From: Streptoalloteichus hindustanus
GTDB taxonomy: Bacteria; Actinomycetota; Actinomycetes; Mycobacteriales; Pseudonocardiaceae
Assembly (NCBI RefSeq): GCF_900129375.1
Contig: NZ_FQVN01000008.1
Span: forward strand, 62,001-126,000
Length of the DNA: 64,000 bases
Direction: 5' to 3'
The notes beneath the pieces were generated by a model that was given only the letters and a program-made list of their open reading frames with translations, was not told where the DNA came from and searched no databases. The position numbers and the translations under genes are program-made. Positions 19,000-27,338 of this stretch are shown here, piece after piece (position 1 is the stretch's first letter; every line of letters starts with the position of its first letter).

Positions 19000-19959
19000 T
19001 CAGATCTCGTGGGCGCGGTGTTCGACCTCGGCCCAGGCGTCGGGCCAGCGGGCGCGGCTGGCCTCCTGCCGTCGCCGTTCGCGTTCCACCAGGCGGCCGG
19101 CCACGAACGCGACCTCGGGCGCGGCCGGCTCCAGACTCTTCAGCAGCGACCGCACCCGTTGCTCGGCGACGCAGGCGTCCTGGTGCTCGCCGAGCACCTC
19201 CTGCATCGTCCGCAGCGCGCGGAGCAGCGGTCGGGCGCGTTTGCCCAGCGCCGGCGCGGTCAGCTCCACCGTGTAGCGCAGCCGTTTGCCGTGCACCCGG
19301 AGGTCGTGCAGCTCCTGGTCAGGAGGTTGAGGTCCGGCGCGACGCACCCGGCCGCGCAGCGAGCGGTACTCGGAACGCACGAGCGCGTTGGGGTCCAGTG
19401 CCTGCCCGGAGCCGGAGCCGGAGCCGGGGACGGGTTCGGTCGCGGCGTCGGTGAGTCGCTGGAGCAGGTCGTGGTACCGCTCCTCGGCCAGCACCGTGAG
19501 CAGACGTCCGCGCGCCTCCTCGTGTTCGCCGACCAGCCCGTCGAGCAGGCGTTCGACGGCCGTCCGCTCCTCCGCGGGAAAGTCGGCGGCCTCGGCCCGG
19601 AGGTGGTCCAGGAGGACGTCGAGGTCGCGGACCGGCCCGAGCGCGTGTCCCAGCCACCCCAGTTCCCCGCGCAGACTGTCCGCCCATTCCTTGTCGAGCG
19701 CGCTCCTGGCGCTCCGCAGCACGGCCCGCATCCGGCGCACCGCCACCCGCATCTGGTGCAGGTCCTCCGGGTCCGCACCCGACCGGGTGCCCGGGTCGTG
19801 GGCGACGACCGCGCGCAGGCCCTGGTCCAACGCCACGCGGACGTGCTCGGTGACCGCCGCGCGCCGGCCGGCGGCCGGGGGAGTCGCGGGCAGCCCGAGC
19901 ATCTCCGCCGAGATCGTCACCCGGCGGCGCGTGGGGTGGGGAGCGGTCGCCCGGACCAT
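19000..19959 (-). CDS. CHAD domain protein
   Basis: 319 aa. CHAD domains are all-helical and rich in conserved His/Lys/Arg that bind inorganic polyphosphate. Here the repeated signature appears twice: DLHQMRVAVRRMRAVLRSAR and ELHDLRVHGKRLRYTVEL, followed by GEHQDACVAEQRV. There is no CYTH/triphosphatase domain on the same protein. The ATG at 19959 has TACCGT 6 nt upstream (leaderless). Monocistronic and convergent with dapC. Probable role in polyphosphate granule binding, inferred from the family. Confidence 0.85.
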   Translation of the reverse strand: MVRATAPHPTRRRVTISAEMLGLPATPPAAGRRAAVTEHVRVALDQGLRAVVAHDPGTRSGADPEDLHQMRVAVRRMRAVLRSARSALDKEWADSLRGELGWLGHALGPVRDLDVLLDHLRAEAADFPAEERTAVERLLDGLVGEHEEARGRLLTVLAEERYHDLLQRLTDAATEPVPGSGSGSGQALDPNALVRSEYRSLRGRVRRAGPQPPDQELHDLRVHGKRLRYTVELTAPALGKRARPLLRALRTMQEVLGEHQDACVAEQRVRSLLKSLEPAAPEVAFVAGRLVERERRRQEASRARWPDAWAEVEHRAHEI

Positions 19960-20010
19960 GACCCCACGGTAGAACCCGGAACGGCACTGGGAACCCGCCG
20001 ACAGAGCGAA

Positions 20011-20044
20011 GACGGCCGCCTCCCCGCGCGGGGAAGCGGCCGTC
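20011..20044 (-). terminator. terminator of dapD
   Basis: GACGGCCGC / GCGGCCGTC stem (9 bp) extended, after one mismatch, by TCCCC/GGGGA with a 4-nt loop. It lies just beyond the dapD stop on the minus strand. Confidence 0.8.
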
Positions 20045-20059
20045 CTCTGGTCAGGGGGC

Positions 20060-21058
20060 TCAGTCGTTGGCGTGCAGGGCGGCGTTGAGCTCGATGCCGG
20101 TGCCCTCGCGGGTCACGACCTCGACCGCGCCGGTGGTGGAGTTGCGGCGGAACAGCAGGCCGGACTGGCCGGACAGCTCGCGGGCCTTGACCAGGCGGCC
20201 GTCTGGCAGCGTGACCTTGGTGCCGGTGGTGACGTAGAGGCCGGCCTCGACCACGCAGTCGTCGCCGAGGGAGATCCCGATGCCGGCGTTGGCGCCGAGC
20301 AGGCAGCGCTCGCCGATGGAGATGATCTCCTTGCCGCCGCCGGACAGCGTGCCCATGATCGACGCGCCGCCGCCGACGTCGGAGCCGTCGCCGACCACCA
20401 CGCCGGCCGAGATGCGGCCCTCCACCATGGACGCGCCCAGCGTGCCCGCGTTGAAGTTGACGAAGCCCTCGTGCATGACCGTGGTGCCCGATGCCAGGTG
20501 CGCGCCCAGCCGGACGCGGTCGGCGTCGGCGATCCGCACGCCGCTGGGCAGCACGTAGTCCGTCATGCGGGGGAACTTGTCCACGCCGTAGACGGCCACG
20601 ACGCCGCGGGCGCGCAGCCGCAGCCGGGTGGCCTCGAAGCCCTCGACCCGGCACGGGCCGTGGTTGGTCCACACCACGTTGGCCAACAGCCCGAAGATGC
20701 CGTCCAGGCTGCAGCCGTGCGGCGGGAGGTGGCGGCCAGAGATGAGGTGCAGACGGAGGTAGACGTCGTGCGCGTCGGTGGGGGCGTCGGCCAGCCGGCC
20801 GATGCCGACGCGCACCGCGACGACCTCGACGCCGCGGGCGTCGTCCCTGCCGAGCAGCCCGGCCGCGGCCTCGCCCAGGGCGGCCGCGGCCTCCTCGGCG
20901 GACAGCTGGGCGGTGCCGGTGCTCTCGGGCGCGCCCAGCTTGGGCGCGGGGAACCAGGTGTCGAGCACGGTGCCGTCGTCGGCGACGGTGGCCAGGCCGA
21001 CGCCGTGCGCGCCGGTCGTGGTCGGGTCCGGGTACTGCGACTGCGCTGCCTCGCTCAC
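20060..21058 (-). CDS. dapD: 2,3,4,5-tetrahydropyridine-2,6-dicarboxylate N-succinyltransferase
   Basis: 332 aa. Makes N-succinyl-2-amino-6-oxopimelate from tetrahydrodipicolinate and succinyl-CoA on the way to diaminopimelate. The N-terminal region is the long actinobacterial DapD type; the C-terminal half is a left-handed beta-helix (hexapeptide repeats such as [55 protein letters not shown]). The GTG start has TACCGT 7 nt upstream. It is divergent from dapE with only 59 bp between start codons. Confidence 0.95.
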   Translation of the reverse strand: MSEAAQSQYPDPTTTGAHGVGLATVADDGTVLDTWFPAPKLGAPESTGTAQLSAEEAAAALGEAAAGLLGRDDARGVEVVAVRVGIGRLADAPTDAHDVYLRLHLISGRHLPPHGCSLDGIFGLLANVVWTNHGPCRVEGFEATRLRLRARGVVAVYGVDKFPRMTDYVLPSGVRIADADRVRLGAHLASGTTVMHEGFVNFNAGTLGASMVEGRISAGVVVGDGSDVGGGASIMGTLSGGGKEIISIGERCLLGANAGIGISLGDDCVVEAGLYVTTGTKVTLPDGRLVKARELSGQSGLLFRRNSTTGAVEVVTREGTGIELNAALHAND

Positions 21059-21117
21059 GGGGACAACGGTAGTGCCGGCGGTGCCCCTCGCGCGCCAGGG
21101 TGGGTAACGTCATCTTC
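21059..21117. promoter_or_regulatory. divergent leaderless promoters of dapD and dapE
   Basis: The 59-bp gap holds TACCGT on the minus strand (21071-21066), 7 nt from the dapD GTG, and TAACGT on the plus strand (21105-21110), 7 nt from the dapE GTG. The -10 elements are 33 bp apart, so the two polymerase footprints must overlap. Both transcripts would lack a 5' leader. Confidence 0.65.
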
Positions 21118-22197
21118 GTGACCATGGCACTGGACCTCGCCGCCGATCCCGTCGAGCTGACCGCCGCCCTGGTGGACGTGCCCAGCGTCTCGGGCAACGA
21201 GACAGCGTTGGCCGACGCCGTCGAGCACGCGCTGCGCGCGCAGGCCCGGCACCTGGAGGTCGTGCGGAACGGCAACGCGGTGCTGGCCAGGACGAACCTG
21301 GGCCGGGACAGCCGGGTCGTGCTGGCCGGCCACCTCGACACCGTGCCGATCAACCACAACCTCCCGCTGCGGCGCACCGGCGAGGGCGAGGACCTGGTGC
21401 TGCACGGCTGCGGCACCGTCGACATGAAGGGCGGCGACGCGGTGATGCTGCACCTCGCCGCCACCGTCACGGAGCCGCGACACGACCTCACCTTCGTCTT
21501 CTACGACTGCGAGGAGGTCGAGGCCACGCGCAACGGGCTGGGCCGCATCGAGCGCGAGCTGCCGGAGTGGCTGCGCGGCGACCTCGCCGTGGTGTGCGAG
21601 CCGTCGAACGCCGTCGTGGAGGCGGGCTGCCAGGGCTCCATCCGGGTCGAGGTGAGCACGAACGGCCGGCGCGCGCACACGGCGCGCGCGTGGATGGGCG
21701 TCAACGCGATCCACGGCGCCGGCGAGGTGTTGCGGCGGCTCGCCGAGTACGAGGCGCGCCAGGTGGACATCGACGGCTGCGTCTACCGCGAGGGCCTGCA
21801 GGCGGTGCGGATCGGCGGCGGTGTCGCCAGCAACGTCGTGCCGGACGAGTGCGTGGTGACGGTCAACCACCGCTTCGCCCCGGACCGGTCGCCGGAGCAG
21901 GCCGAGGCGCACCTGCGGGAGGTGTTCTCCGGCTTCGACGTCCGGGTGACGGACATGGCCGGCGGCGCCCTGCCCGGCCTGGCGCACCCGGTGGCCGAGG
22001 AGTTCGCGGCGGCGGCCGGGGGGAAGCCGGTGGCGAAGCTGGGGTGGACGGACGTGGCCCGGTTCGCCGCGCTGGGCATGCCGGCCGTGAACTTCGGTCC
22101 GGGCGACCCCTCCCTGGCGCACACGCGGGAGGAGAACGTCCCCGCCGCCCACATCCGCCGCTGCGCGGAGGTCCTGGCGCGCTTCGTGAGCGCCTGA
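21118..22197 (+). CDS. dapE: succinyl-diaminopimelate desuccinylase
   Basis: 359-aa M20 metallopeptidase-like enzyme that releases succinate from N-succinyl-LL-diaminopimelate. Metal ligands and catalytic residues are in [28 protein letters not shown] and the C-terminal [10 protein letters not shown]. The dimerisation domain is in the middle ([12 protein letters not shown]...). The start is set at GTG 21118 because TAACGT ends 7 nt before it; ATG 21124 is a two-codon-shorter option. Completes the succinylase branch with dapC and dapD of this window. Confidence 0.94.
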   Translation: MTMALDLAADPVELTAALVDVPSVSGNETALADAVEHALRAQARHLEVVRNGNAVLARTNLGRDSRVVLAGHLDTVPINHNLPLRRTGEGEDLVLHGCGTVDMKGGDAVMLHLAATVTEPRHDLTFVFYDCEEVEATRNGLGRIERELPEWLRGDLAVVCEPSNAVVEAGCQGSIRVEVSTNGRRAHTARAWMGVNAIHGAGEVLRRLAEYEARQVDIDGCVYREGLQAVRIGGGVASNVVPDECVVTVNHRFAPDRSPEQAEAHLREVFSGFDVRVTDMAGGALPGLAHPVAEEFAAAAGGKPVAKLGWTDVARFAALGMPAVNFGPGDPSLAHTREENVPAAHIRRCAEVLARFVSA

Positions 22198-22216
22198 CCG
22201 CCGAGCCGCCTCTGAC

Positions 22217-22271
22217 GCGCGAAACCCGTGCGGCGCCGGGGAAATGTCCTCCCCGACCGCACGGGTTCCGC
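22217..22271. terminator. bidirectional terminator between dapE and wrbA
   Basis: CGCGAAACCCGTGCGG and CCGCACGGGTTCCGCG pair over 16 positions with one mismatch; an inner CGGGGA/TCCCCG adds to the stem. It serves two convergent genes. Confidence 0.75.
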
Positions 22272-22306
22272 GTGGTGTGGCGTTGTTGTCGATCCGGGCG
22301 ATCCGG

Positions 22307-22936
22307 TCAGCCCTCGACGACGGCGTCGCGGCCGGCCCTGAGCTGCGCGGCCACCCGGGCGACCCGGCGGCCGGTGTAGCGGGCGGACTCGCGGGTCTCC
22401 TCGGAGATCGGGTTCGCGCCCTGCGCGTCGTGGTGCGACGGCCCGTAGGGCGTGCCGGTGGCGAACTGCACCGGGTCGGTGTAGCCCGGGGCCACCAGGA
22501 TGCCGCCGAAGTGGTGCACCGAGTTGTAGAGCGCGAGCAGGGTCGACTCGCGGCCGCCGTGCGGGGTCGCCGTGGACACGAAGCCCGAGTAGACCTTGTC
22601 GGCGAGCTTGCCCTGGGCCCACAGGCCGCCCAGCGTGTCGAGGAACTGCTTGAGCTGGCTGGCCACGTTGCCGAACCGGGTCGGGGTGCCGAACACGACG
22701 GCGTCGGCCCACTCGAGGTCGGCCGGGGTGGCCACCGGCAGGTCCCGGACGCTGTCGTGGTGCTGCTGCCACGCGGGGTTGCTGGCGATCGCCTCGGCCG
22801 GGGCGAGTTCGGCGACGCGCAGCAGGCGGACCTCGGCGCCGGCCTGCTCCGCGCCCTCGGCCACCGCCTGCGCCAGGGCGTGCGTGCTTCCGGTGGAGCT
22901 GTAGTAGACGACGGCGACCTTCACCGGCTCACTCAT
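22307..22936 (-). CDS. wrbA: NAD(P)H:quinone oxidoreductase, type IV (WrbA)
   Basis: 209-aa flavodoxin-like enzyme that reduces quinones by two electrons. The FMN phosphate loop is YYSSTGSTHALA, and GTPTRFGNVASQLKQFLD, FVSTATPHGGRESTLLALYN and PYGPSHHD are WrbA hallmarks. Start ATG 22936 with GGAG 9 nt upstream; the frame continues 24 codons further without similarity. A 16-bp palindrome lies 16-31 nt upstream of the start, suggesting repression by a MarR- or TetR-like regulator and induction by quinones or oxidants. Confidence 0.92.
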   Translation of the reverse strand: MSEPVKVAVVYYSSTGSTHALAQAVAEGAEQAGAEVRLLRVAELAPAEAIASNPAWQQHHDSVRDLPVATPADLEWADAVVFGTPTRFGNVASQLKQFLDTLGGLWAQGKLADKVYSGFVSTATPHGGRESTLLALYNSVHHFGGILVAPGYTDPVQFATGTPYGPSHHDAQGANPISEETRESARYTGRRVARVAAQLRAGRDAVVEG

Positions 22937-22951
22937 GGTGCGTCTCCAGCT

Positions 22952-22967
22952 AGTTGAAAGTTCAACT
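22952..22967. promoter_or_regulatory. palindromic operator candidate upstream of wrbA
   Basis: AGTTGAA-AG-TTCAACT, perfect 7-bp arms with a 2-bp centre, in the expected promoter of wrbA. The symmetry and size are those of a winged-helix (MarR-like) dimer site. Confidence 0.5.
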
Positions 22968-23062
22968 TGTCGCCGTCGATCCTGCCGCCACCGACCACGC
23001 GTCGGCAACCTCGTCGGCAGTGGTGACTCTCACGGCGGGGATTCGCCCCTAGGGTGGAACAC

Positions 23063-23854
23063 ATGACCGCCGAGGAGCCCAACCGCCCGGACAGCAGCGA
23101 GAACCACGAGCGCCCGAAGGAGAAGCACCGCGGTCCGGTCGTGCTCCGCCGGGGTCGGCGGGACGAGCCGACCACCACCGACCAGCGCCTGCTCGACTCC
23201 CGCGGCCCCTCCGACTGGGTCCACACCGACCCCTGGCGGGTGCTGCGCATCCAGGCGGAGTTCGTGGAGGGCTTCGGCGCGCTGGCCGAACTGCCCAGGG
23301 CGACCACCGTGTTCGGCTCGGCCCGCACCCCGCGCGAGCACCCCGAGTACGCGCTGGGCCGCGAGCTGGGAGCCGCGCTGGCCCGCGCCGGCTTCGCGGT
23401 CATCACCGGCGGCGGCCCCGGCACGATGGAAGCGGTCAACCGGGGGTGCTCCGAGGCCGGCGGGCTCTCGGTCGGCCTGGGCATCGAGCTGCCGTTCGAG
23501 CAGGGCCTCAACCCGTGGGTCGACCTCGGCGTGAACTTCCGCTACTTCTTCGCCCGCAAGACGATGTTCATCAAGTACGCGCAGTCGTTCATCTGCCTGC
23601 CCGGCGGCTTCGGCACCCTGGACGAGCTGTTCGAGGCGCTCACCCTGGTGCAGACCAAGAAGGTCACCAAGTTCCCGGTGATCATGTTCGGCACGGAGTA
23701 CTGGCGCGGCCTGTACGACTGGATCAGGGGCACGGCGCTCGCCGGCGGCAAGGTCGGCGACCGCGACCTCGCGCTGCTCCACCTCACCGACGACGTGGAC
23801 GAGGCGGTCGAGCTGGTGCGGGACGCCTACCGCGCCTGGGAGGACACGCACTGA
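23063..23854 (+). CDS. LOG family protein (TIGR00730 type, long form)
   Basis: 263 aa with an ~80-residue charged N-terminal extension. The lysine-decarboxylase-like Rossmann fold has GGGPGTMEAVNRG and the nucleotide motif PGGFGTLDELFE. Family members are nucleoside 5'-monophosphate phosphoribohydrolases that release free base, best known for cytokinin activation. Many are annotated as lysine decarboxylases in error. ATG 23063 has TAGGGT 7 nt upstream. A second, shorter LOG gene follows about 100 bp later. Confidence 0.88.
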   Translation: MTAEEPNRPDSSENHERPKEKHRGPVVLRRGRRDEPTTTDQRLLDSRGPSDWVHTDPWRVLRIQAEFVEGFGALAELPRATTVFGSARTPREHPEYALGRELGAALARAGFAVITGGGPGTMEAVNRGCSEAGGLSVGLGIELPFEQGLNPWVDLGVNFRYFFARKTMFIKYAQSFICLPGGFGTLDELFEALTLVQTKKVTKFPVIMFGTEYWRGLYDWIRGTALAGGKVGDRDLALLHLTDDVDEAVELVRDAYRAWEDTH

Positions 23855-23957
23855 CCCCGGCGACCGGGGTCGGTGACCGGCCTCGGGGTCCGGCCGGCGA
23901 GCCGGAGCGGCGGCCCGCAGGGGGTCGTGGGGTCGAGGCGGCGCGTAGGGTCGGGGC

Positions 23958-24551
23958 GTGCGTGTCTGTGTCTTCTGCGGGTCCTCGACGGGACGGGGCG
24001 AGCGGTACGTCGCCGCCGCGCGTGAGCTGGGGCGGGTGCTCGCCGAGCGGGGCATCGGCCTGGTCTACGGCGGTGCGAGCGTCGGCACGATGGGCGAGGT
24101 GGCCGACGCCGTGCTGGCCGCCGGCGGCGAGGTCGTCGGCGTGATCCCGCACGGGCTGGTCGACCGCGAGTTGTCGCACCAGGGGCTGACCGAGCTGCAC
24201 GTGGTCGCCGACATGCACGAGCGCAAGGCCATGATGGCCGAGAAGGCCGACGCGTTCATCGCGCTGCCCGGCGGCATCGGCACGCTGGAGGAGCTGTTCG
24301 AGGTGTGGACGTGGGCGCACCTCGGCATCCACCGCAAGCCCCTCGCGCTGCTCGACGTGGACGGCTACTACGCGCACCTGCGCAGGTTCGTCGACCACAT
24401 GGTCGAGGAGGACTTCCTCCGGGAGGCCACCCGGGACATGCTGATCGTCGACGCCGATCCCGTACGGGTGCTGGAGCGGTTCGCCGACTACACGCCGCCC
24501 AGGGCCAAGTGGGCCGACCGCGCGGAGTCGCTCGAACCCGACGTGCGCTAG
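23958..24551 (+). CDS. LOG family protein (cytokinin-type phosphoribohydrolase, short form)
   Basis: 197 aa, the canonical short LOG length. [82 protein letters not shown] carry the substrate Arg/Lys and the PGGxGTxxE motif. GTG start with TAGGGT 6 nt upstream. Corresponds in position to M. tuberculosis Rv1205, reported as a cytokinin-producing LOG. Predicted to hydrolyse N6-modified AMP to free cytokinin and ribose-5-phosphate. Confidence 0.92.
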   Translation: MRVCVFCGSSTGRGERYVAAARELGRVLAERGIGLVYGGASVGTMGEVADAVLAAGGEVVGVIPHGLVDRELSHQGLTELHVVADMHERKAMMAEKADAFIALPGGIGTLEELFEVWTWAHLGIHRKPLALLDVDGYYAHLRRFVDHMVEEDFLREATRDMLIVDADPVRVLERFADYTPPRAKWADRAESLEPDVR

Positions 24552-24621
24552 TCGACCCCGCTGGTCCGCCCGCAGCTGGGGTTCCACAATGGACAGTGGG
24601 GTGGAGACGGGGTGCGGCTGT

Positions 24622-24641
24622 CCCCACCCCTAGGGGTGGGG
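24622..24641. repeat. perfect 20-bp palindrome upstream of a membrane protein gene
   Basis: CCCCACCCC-TA-GGGGTGGGG, 9-bp arms and a TA centre, about 100 bp before the start of the next gene and 71 bp after the LOG gene. With only a 2-bp centre it cannot fold as an ordinary RNA hairpin, so a protein-binding operator is more likely than a terminator. Confidence 0.5.
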
Positions 24642-24741
24642 CCGGGGCGAGCCGGGGTTCTCCAGGCGCCACCAGGGTTTCCGGCCGTCGCGGGCAGGAG
24701 GGTTGCGGAGTCGATCCGCAGACCTCCTGGGGGAAGCACCA

Positions 24742-25740
24742 ATGGTCCCAACGCCCGTTCGGTCGCGTGCGCCGCTGACGAAGCTCGCGCGGCAGGCGTT
24801 CGCCTGGCACCGACCGCTGATGCTGTGCGCCGGTGTCCTGGCTGTTTTCGTTCTGGTCTCCACCGTGGGCCTCCTGGTGGACGATCGCTTCGTCGGCGGC
24901 ACGCCGGTGTGGATGAAGCCGTTGAAGTTCGGGATCTCGTTCCTGCTCTACGCGGTGACCCTGGCCTGGCTGGCGTCGGTCTGCCGGCGTGGGCGGCGGT
25001 TCGCGTGGTGGGTGGGCACCGTGCTCGCGGCGGGCGTGGCGGTCGAGTTCGCGGTCATCACGTTCCAGGCGGCCCGGGGCGTCGCCAGCCACTTCAACGT
25101 CGCGACCCCGTTCGACGCCCGGCTCTACAGCATCATGGGCCAGACCGCGATGGTGTTGGCGGTGGCCAACCTGCTGTTCCTGGTTCCGTTGATGTTCAAC
25201 AGGTTCGCGGACTCGGCCACCCGGTGGTCGGCCCGGCTGGGCCTGCTAGTGGCGTTCGGCGGGATGTTCGAGGCCAGCCTGATGACCCGCCCGCGCGACG
25301 AGCAGGTCGCGGCCCTGAAGAGCGGAGTCGGGACTCTCAGTGGCGCGCACAGCGTCGGGGTGGCCGACGGCGGCCCCGGGCTGCCGGGCGTCGGCTGGAG
25401 CACGGGTGGGGGAGACCTGAGGATCGGCCACTTCGTCGGCCTGCACGCCATGCAGGTGCTGCCGCTGGTCGCCGTCCTGCTGGGGATGCTGGCCACCCGG
25501 TACGCCGTCCTGCGCTCCGAGCGGATTCGACTGGGCCTGACCCTCGTGGCGTCGGCCGGCTACACCGGACTGGGCGTGTTGCTGACGTGGCAGGCGATGC
25601 GCGGGCAGCCGCTGCTGCGGCCGGACGGTCTGACCCTGGCGGCGCTGGGCGCCCTGGTTGGCGCGGTGGCCCTGGCCGCCGCCCTGATCCTGGCCGGGGG
25701 ACGAAGGCGGCGGAGCGCCCTCCAACCCGCCCTCTCCTGA
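24742..25740 (+). CDS. polytopic membrane protein of unknown function
   Basis: 332 aa. ATG 24742 has GGGGGAAG 6-7 nt upstream. Hydrophobic segments near residues 25-48, 62-81, 89-111, 135-155, 167-182, 240-260, 275-293 and 298-318 suggest about eight helices. FVGGTPVWMKPLKFGISFLLYAVTL and ATPFDARLYSIMGQ look family-specific, but I do not recognise the family. Transport or stress roles would be guesses. Stands alone between the LOG gene and a Rho-independent terminator. It begins an accessory stretch between otherwise conserved core genes. Confidence 0.65.
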   Translation: MVPTPVRSRAPLTKLARQAFAWHRPLMLCAGVLAVFVLVSTVGLLVDDRFVGGTPVWMKPLKFGISFLLYAVTLAWLASVCRRGRRFAWWVGTVLAAGVAVEFAVITFQAARGVASHFNVATPFDARLYSIMGQTAMVLAVANLLFLVPLMFNRFADSATRWSARLGLLVAFGGMFEASLMTRPRDEQVAALKSGVGTLSGAHSVGVADGGPGLPGVGWSTGGGDLRIGHFVGLHAMQVLPLVAVLLGMLATRYAVLRSERIRLGLTLVASAGYTGLGVLLTWQAMRGQPLLRPDGLTLAALGALVGAVALAAALILAGGRRRRSALQPALS

Positions 25741-25759
25741 GCCGCCCCTTCCGAACCCG

Positions 25760-25788
25760 GTGGCCCCGCCCCTCGGCGGGGCCACTTT
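25760..25788 (+). terminator. Rho-independent terminator
   Basis: GTGGCCCCGCC / GGCGGGGCCAC, an 11-bp perfect stem with loop CCTC followed by TTTCCCTT, directly after the membrane protein gene. It is one of the few hairpins in this window with a T-run. Confidence 0.85.
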
Positions 25789-25816
25789 CCCTTACCGGGC
25801 AACGCCTTCTCAGCCC

Positions 25817-26053
25817 TCAGCTCTCAGCCCGGGCCGCGTACTCGGCGTCGATCCGGTCCATCTCCCCCTTGGCCTTCGTCAGAACCTCGATCATCGTCGG
25901 CAGTGCCTTGCTGGTGAGGACGAGGTACAGGTCGCAGTTGCCCACCCGCACGTGGACCTCCTCTCCCGAGCCGGTCACGTCGTAATTGATCTCAGCGTCC
26001 TCGGTGACCGTCACGTCGGCGCTGATCTCGACTCCCCGGACCCTCGCGCACAT
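25817..26053 (-). CDS. small hypothetical protein, divergent partner of the DUF5753 regulator
   Basis: 78 aa from ATG 26053, which has GGAGGAGG 5-12 nt upstream (nine further in-frame codons exist upstream). Predicted beta-rich N-terminal half (VEISADVTVTEDAEINYDVTG, VHVRVGNCDLYLVL) and a helical C-terminus with a charged end. No known domain recognised. It faces away from the XRE/DUF5753 gene with 131 bp between starts, a gap that carries a 7-bp inverted repeat. A third component of the DUF5753/DUF397 locus is possible. Confidence 0.6.
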   Translation of the reverse strand: MCARVRGVEISADVTVTEDAEINYDVTGSGEEVHVRVGNCDLYLVLTSKALPTMIEVLTKAKGEMDRIDAEYAARAES

Positions 26054-26102
26054 GGCCGCCTCCTCCTGGCTCCCCGCCAACCGCTCCTGGTGATCGGTCG
26101 AC

Positions 26103-26126
26103 TACAGTGTGACACATCGCACTGTA
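26103..26126. promoter_or_regulatory. inverted repeat between the small gene and the DUF5753 regulator
   Basis: TACAGTG-N10-CACTGTA, perfect 7-bp arms; the spacer itself contains TGTGACACA. It sits in a locally AT-rich divergent promoter region and is a candidate autoregulatory operator for the XRE protein. Confidence 0.5.
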
Positions 26127-26184
26127 TTGCGCTTACATACAAGATCACTAGCGACCTGTTTGGGTGATGTTGGAGGCGACCCTC

Positions 26185-27042
26185 ATGGCTGGTTCCTCGG
26201 CCAAGCTGCGCAGGCTGGGCGCGGAGTTGCGGCGGCTGCGCGAGGCCGCTGAACGAACGCAGTCCGAGCTCGCCGAAGTGCTGGGACGCTCCCACGTCTC
26301 GATCGTGAACTGGGAGCACGGCAAGACTCGCATCGGCAAGTCCGATCTCCACGTCCTGCTCAAGGAGCTGGGCGCTTCCGACGACGTGCGCGAGGAACTG
26401 GAGAAGCTACGGCTGGCTGGTCGAAGCAAGGGCTGGTGGTCGGTCTACAAGCTGCCCGACTGGCTGCGCCCGCTGGTGAGCTTCGAGTCGGACGCGTCGC
26501 AGATCACCGCGTTCGAGCCGATCCTGATCCCTGGACTTCTCCAGACGGAGGACTACTCCCGGGCCATCCACCTGGCTGGCCCCTACACGACTCCACGAGA
26601 AGTTCTGGAGAAGCGTCTTGAGCTGCGGAAGGGGCGACAACGGCGATTGGTGGGCGAGCATCCGCTAGAACTGCACGTCGTGATCGCGGAGTCCGCATTG
26701 CGCCTCGAAGTGGGTGGGCCGGCGATCATGGCCGATCAGCTGTGGCATCTCGTACGTTTGGCAAGCGCTCCCAACATCCGGATTCAGGTTCTTCCCTACC
26801 GCGTGGGCGCGCACCCTGCCGTCTGCGGCAACTTCGCCGTCCTCCACTTCAGTGATCCCAAGCTGGACCCGCCACTTGGCTACGCCGACGACGCCGTGGG
26901 TGGCCACGTCATCGATGATCCGTCCGAAGTGGAAGTTCTGCTGAACATGTTCGCGGATGTACGTGCTCTTGCCCTCACGGAACCGGAGTCCGTCGACTTC
27001 ATCGCTACGGTCATGGATGAGTACCGCGCGCGGAAGACGTGA
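26185..27042 (+). CDS. XRE-family regulator with DUF5753 domain (Scr1-like)
   Basis: 285 aa from ATG 26185, with GGAGG 8 nt upstream. The N-terminal helix-turn-helix is LGAELRRLREAAERTQSELAEVLGRSHVSIVNWEHGKTRIGKSDL. The C-terminal DUF5753 part has FEPILIPGLLQTEDYSRA, LELRKGRQRRL, IAESALRLEVGGP and RIQVLPYRVGAHP. Such proteins pair with small DUF397 proteins across actinobacteria, and in Streptomyces relatives (WhiJ-type systems) affect development; they are also classed as antitoxin-like. The DUF397 gene follows at 20 bp. Base composition is a little less GC-rich than the flanks. Confidence 0.92.
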   Translation: MAGSSAKLRRLGAELRRLREAAERTQSELAEVLGRSHVSIVNWEHGKTRIGKSDLHVLLKELGASDDVREELEKLRLAGRSKGWWSVYKLPDWLRPLVSFESDASQITAFEPILIPGLLQTEDYSRAIHLAGPYTTPREVLEKRLELRKGRQRRLVGEHPLELHVVIAESALRLEVGGPAIMADQLWHLVRLASAPNIRIQVLPYRVGAHPAVCGNFAVLHFSDPKLDPPLGYADDAVGGHVIDDPSEVEVLLNMFADVRALALTEPESVDFIATVMDEYRARKT

Positions 27043-27062
27043 ACAGCTTCAGGAGGACATCG

Positions 27063-27245
27063 ATGGAGGGGCTCGCTCGGGCCGAGTGGCGGAAGAGCGG
27101 TCGGAGCGGGTCGAGCAACATGTGCGTTGAGGTCGCACGGGGTTTGGACTGGGTTGCCGTGCGGGACAGCAAGAATCCCTCGGGTCCGGCTCTGGTCTTC
27201 GATCCCGCCCGGTTCGACGCGTTCCTGCGACAGGTTCGGGGTTAG
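27063..27245 (+). CDS. DUF397 small protein
   Basis: 60 aa. AEWRKSGRSGSSNMCVEVAR...VAVRDSKNPSGPALVFDP..FDAFL is the complete DUF397 signature. ATG 27063 has AGGAGG exactly 6 nt upstream; an earlier in-frame GTG (27039) overlaps the regulator stop. DUF397 proteins are thought to be bound by the adjacent XRE/DUF5753 protein, acting as a small toxin-like or anti-regulator partner. Co-transcribed with the regulator. Confidence 0.92.
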   Translation: MEGLARAEWRKSGRSGSSNMCVEVARGLDWVAVRDSKNPSGPALVFDPARFDAFLRQVRG

Positions 27246-27338
27246 GTCGTCACTCTCGCTTGTCGGCTCTGCGTCAGGGCTTTAGCAGGCGGAGTCAGTT
27301 CGCTCTTTGGTGTTGTCTCGCCTCGGGGTTCGGCGGAG

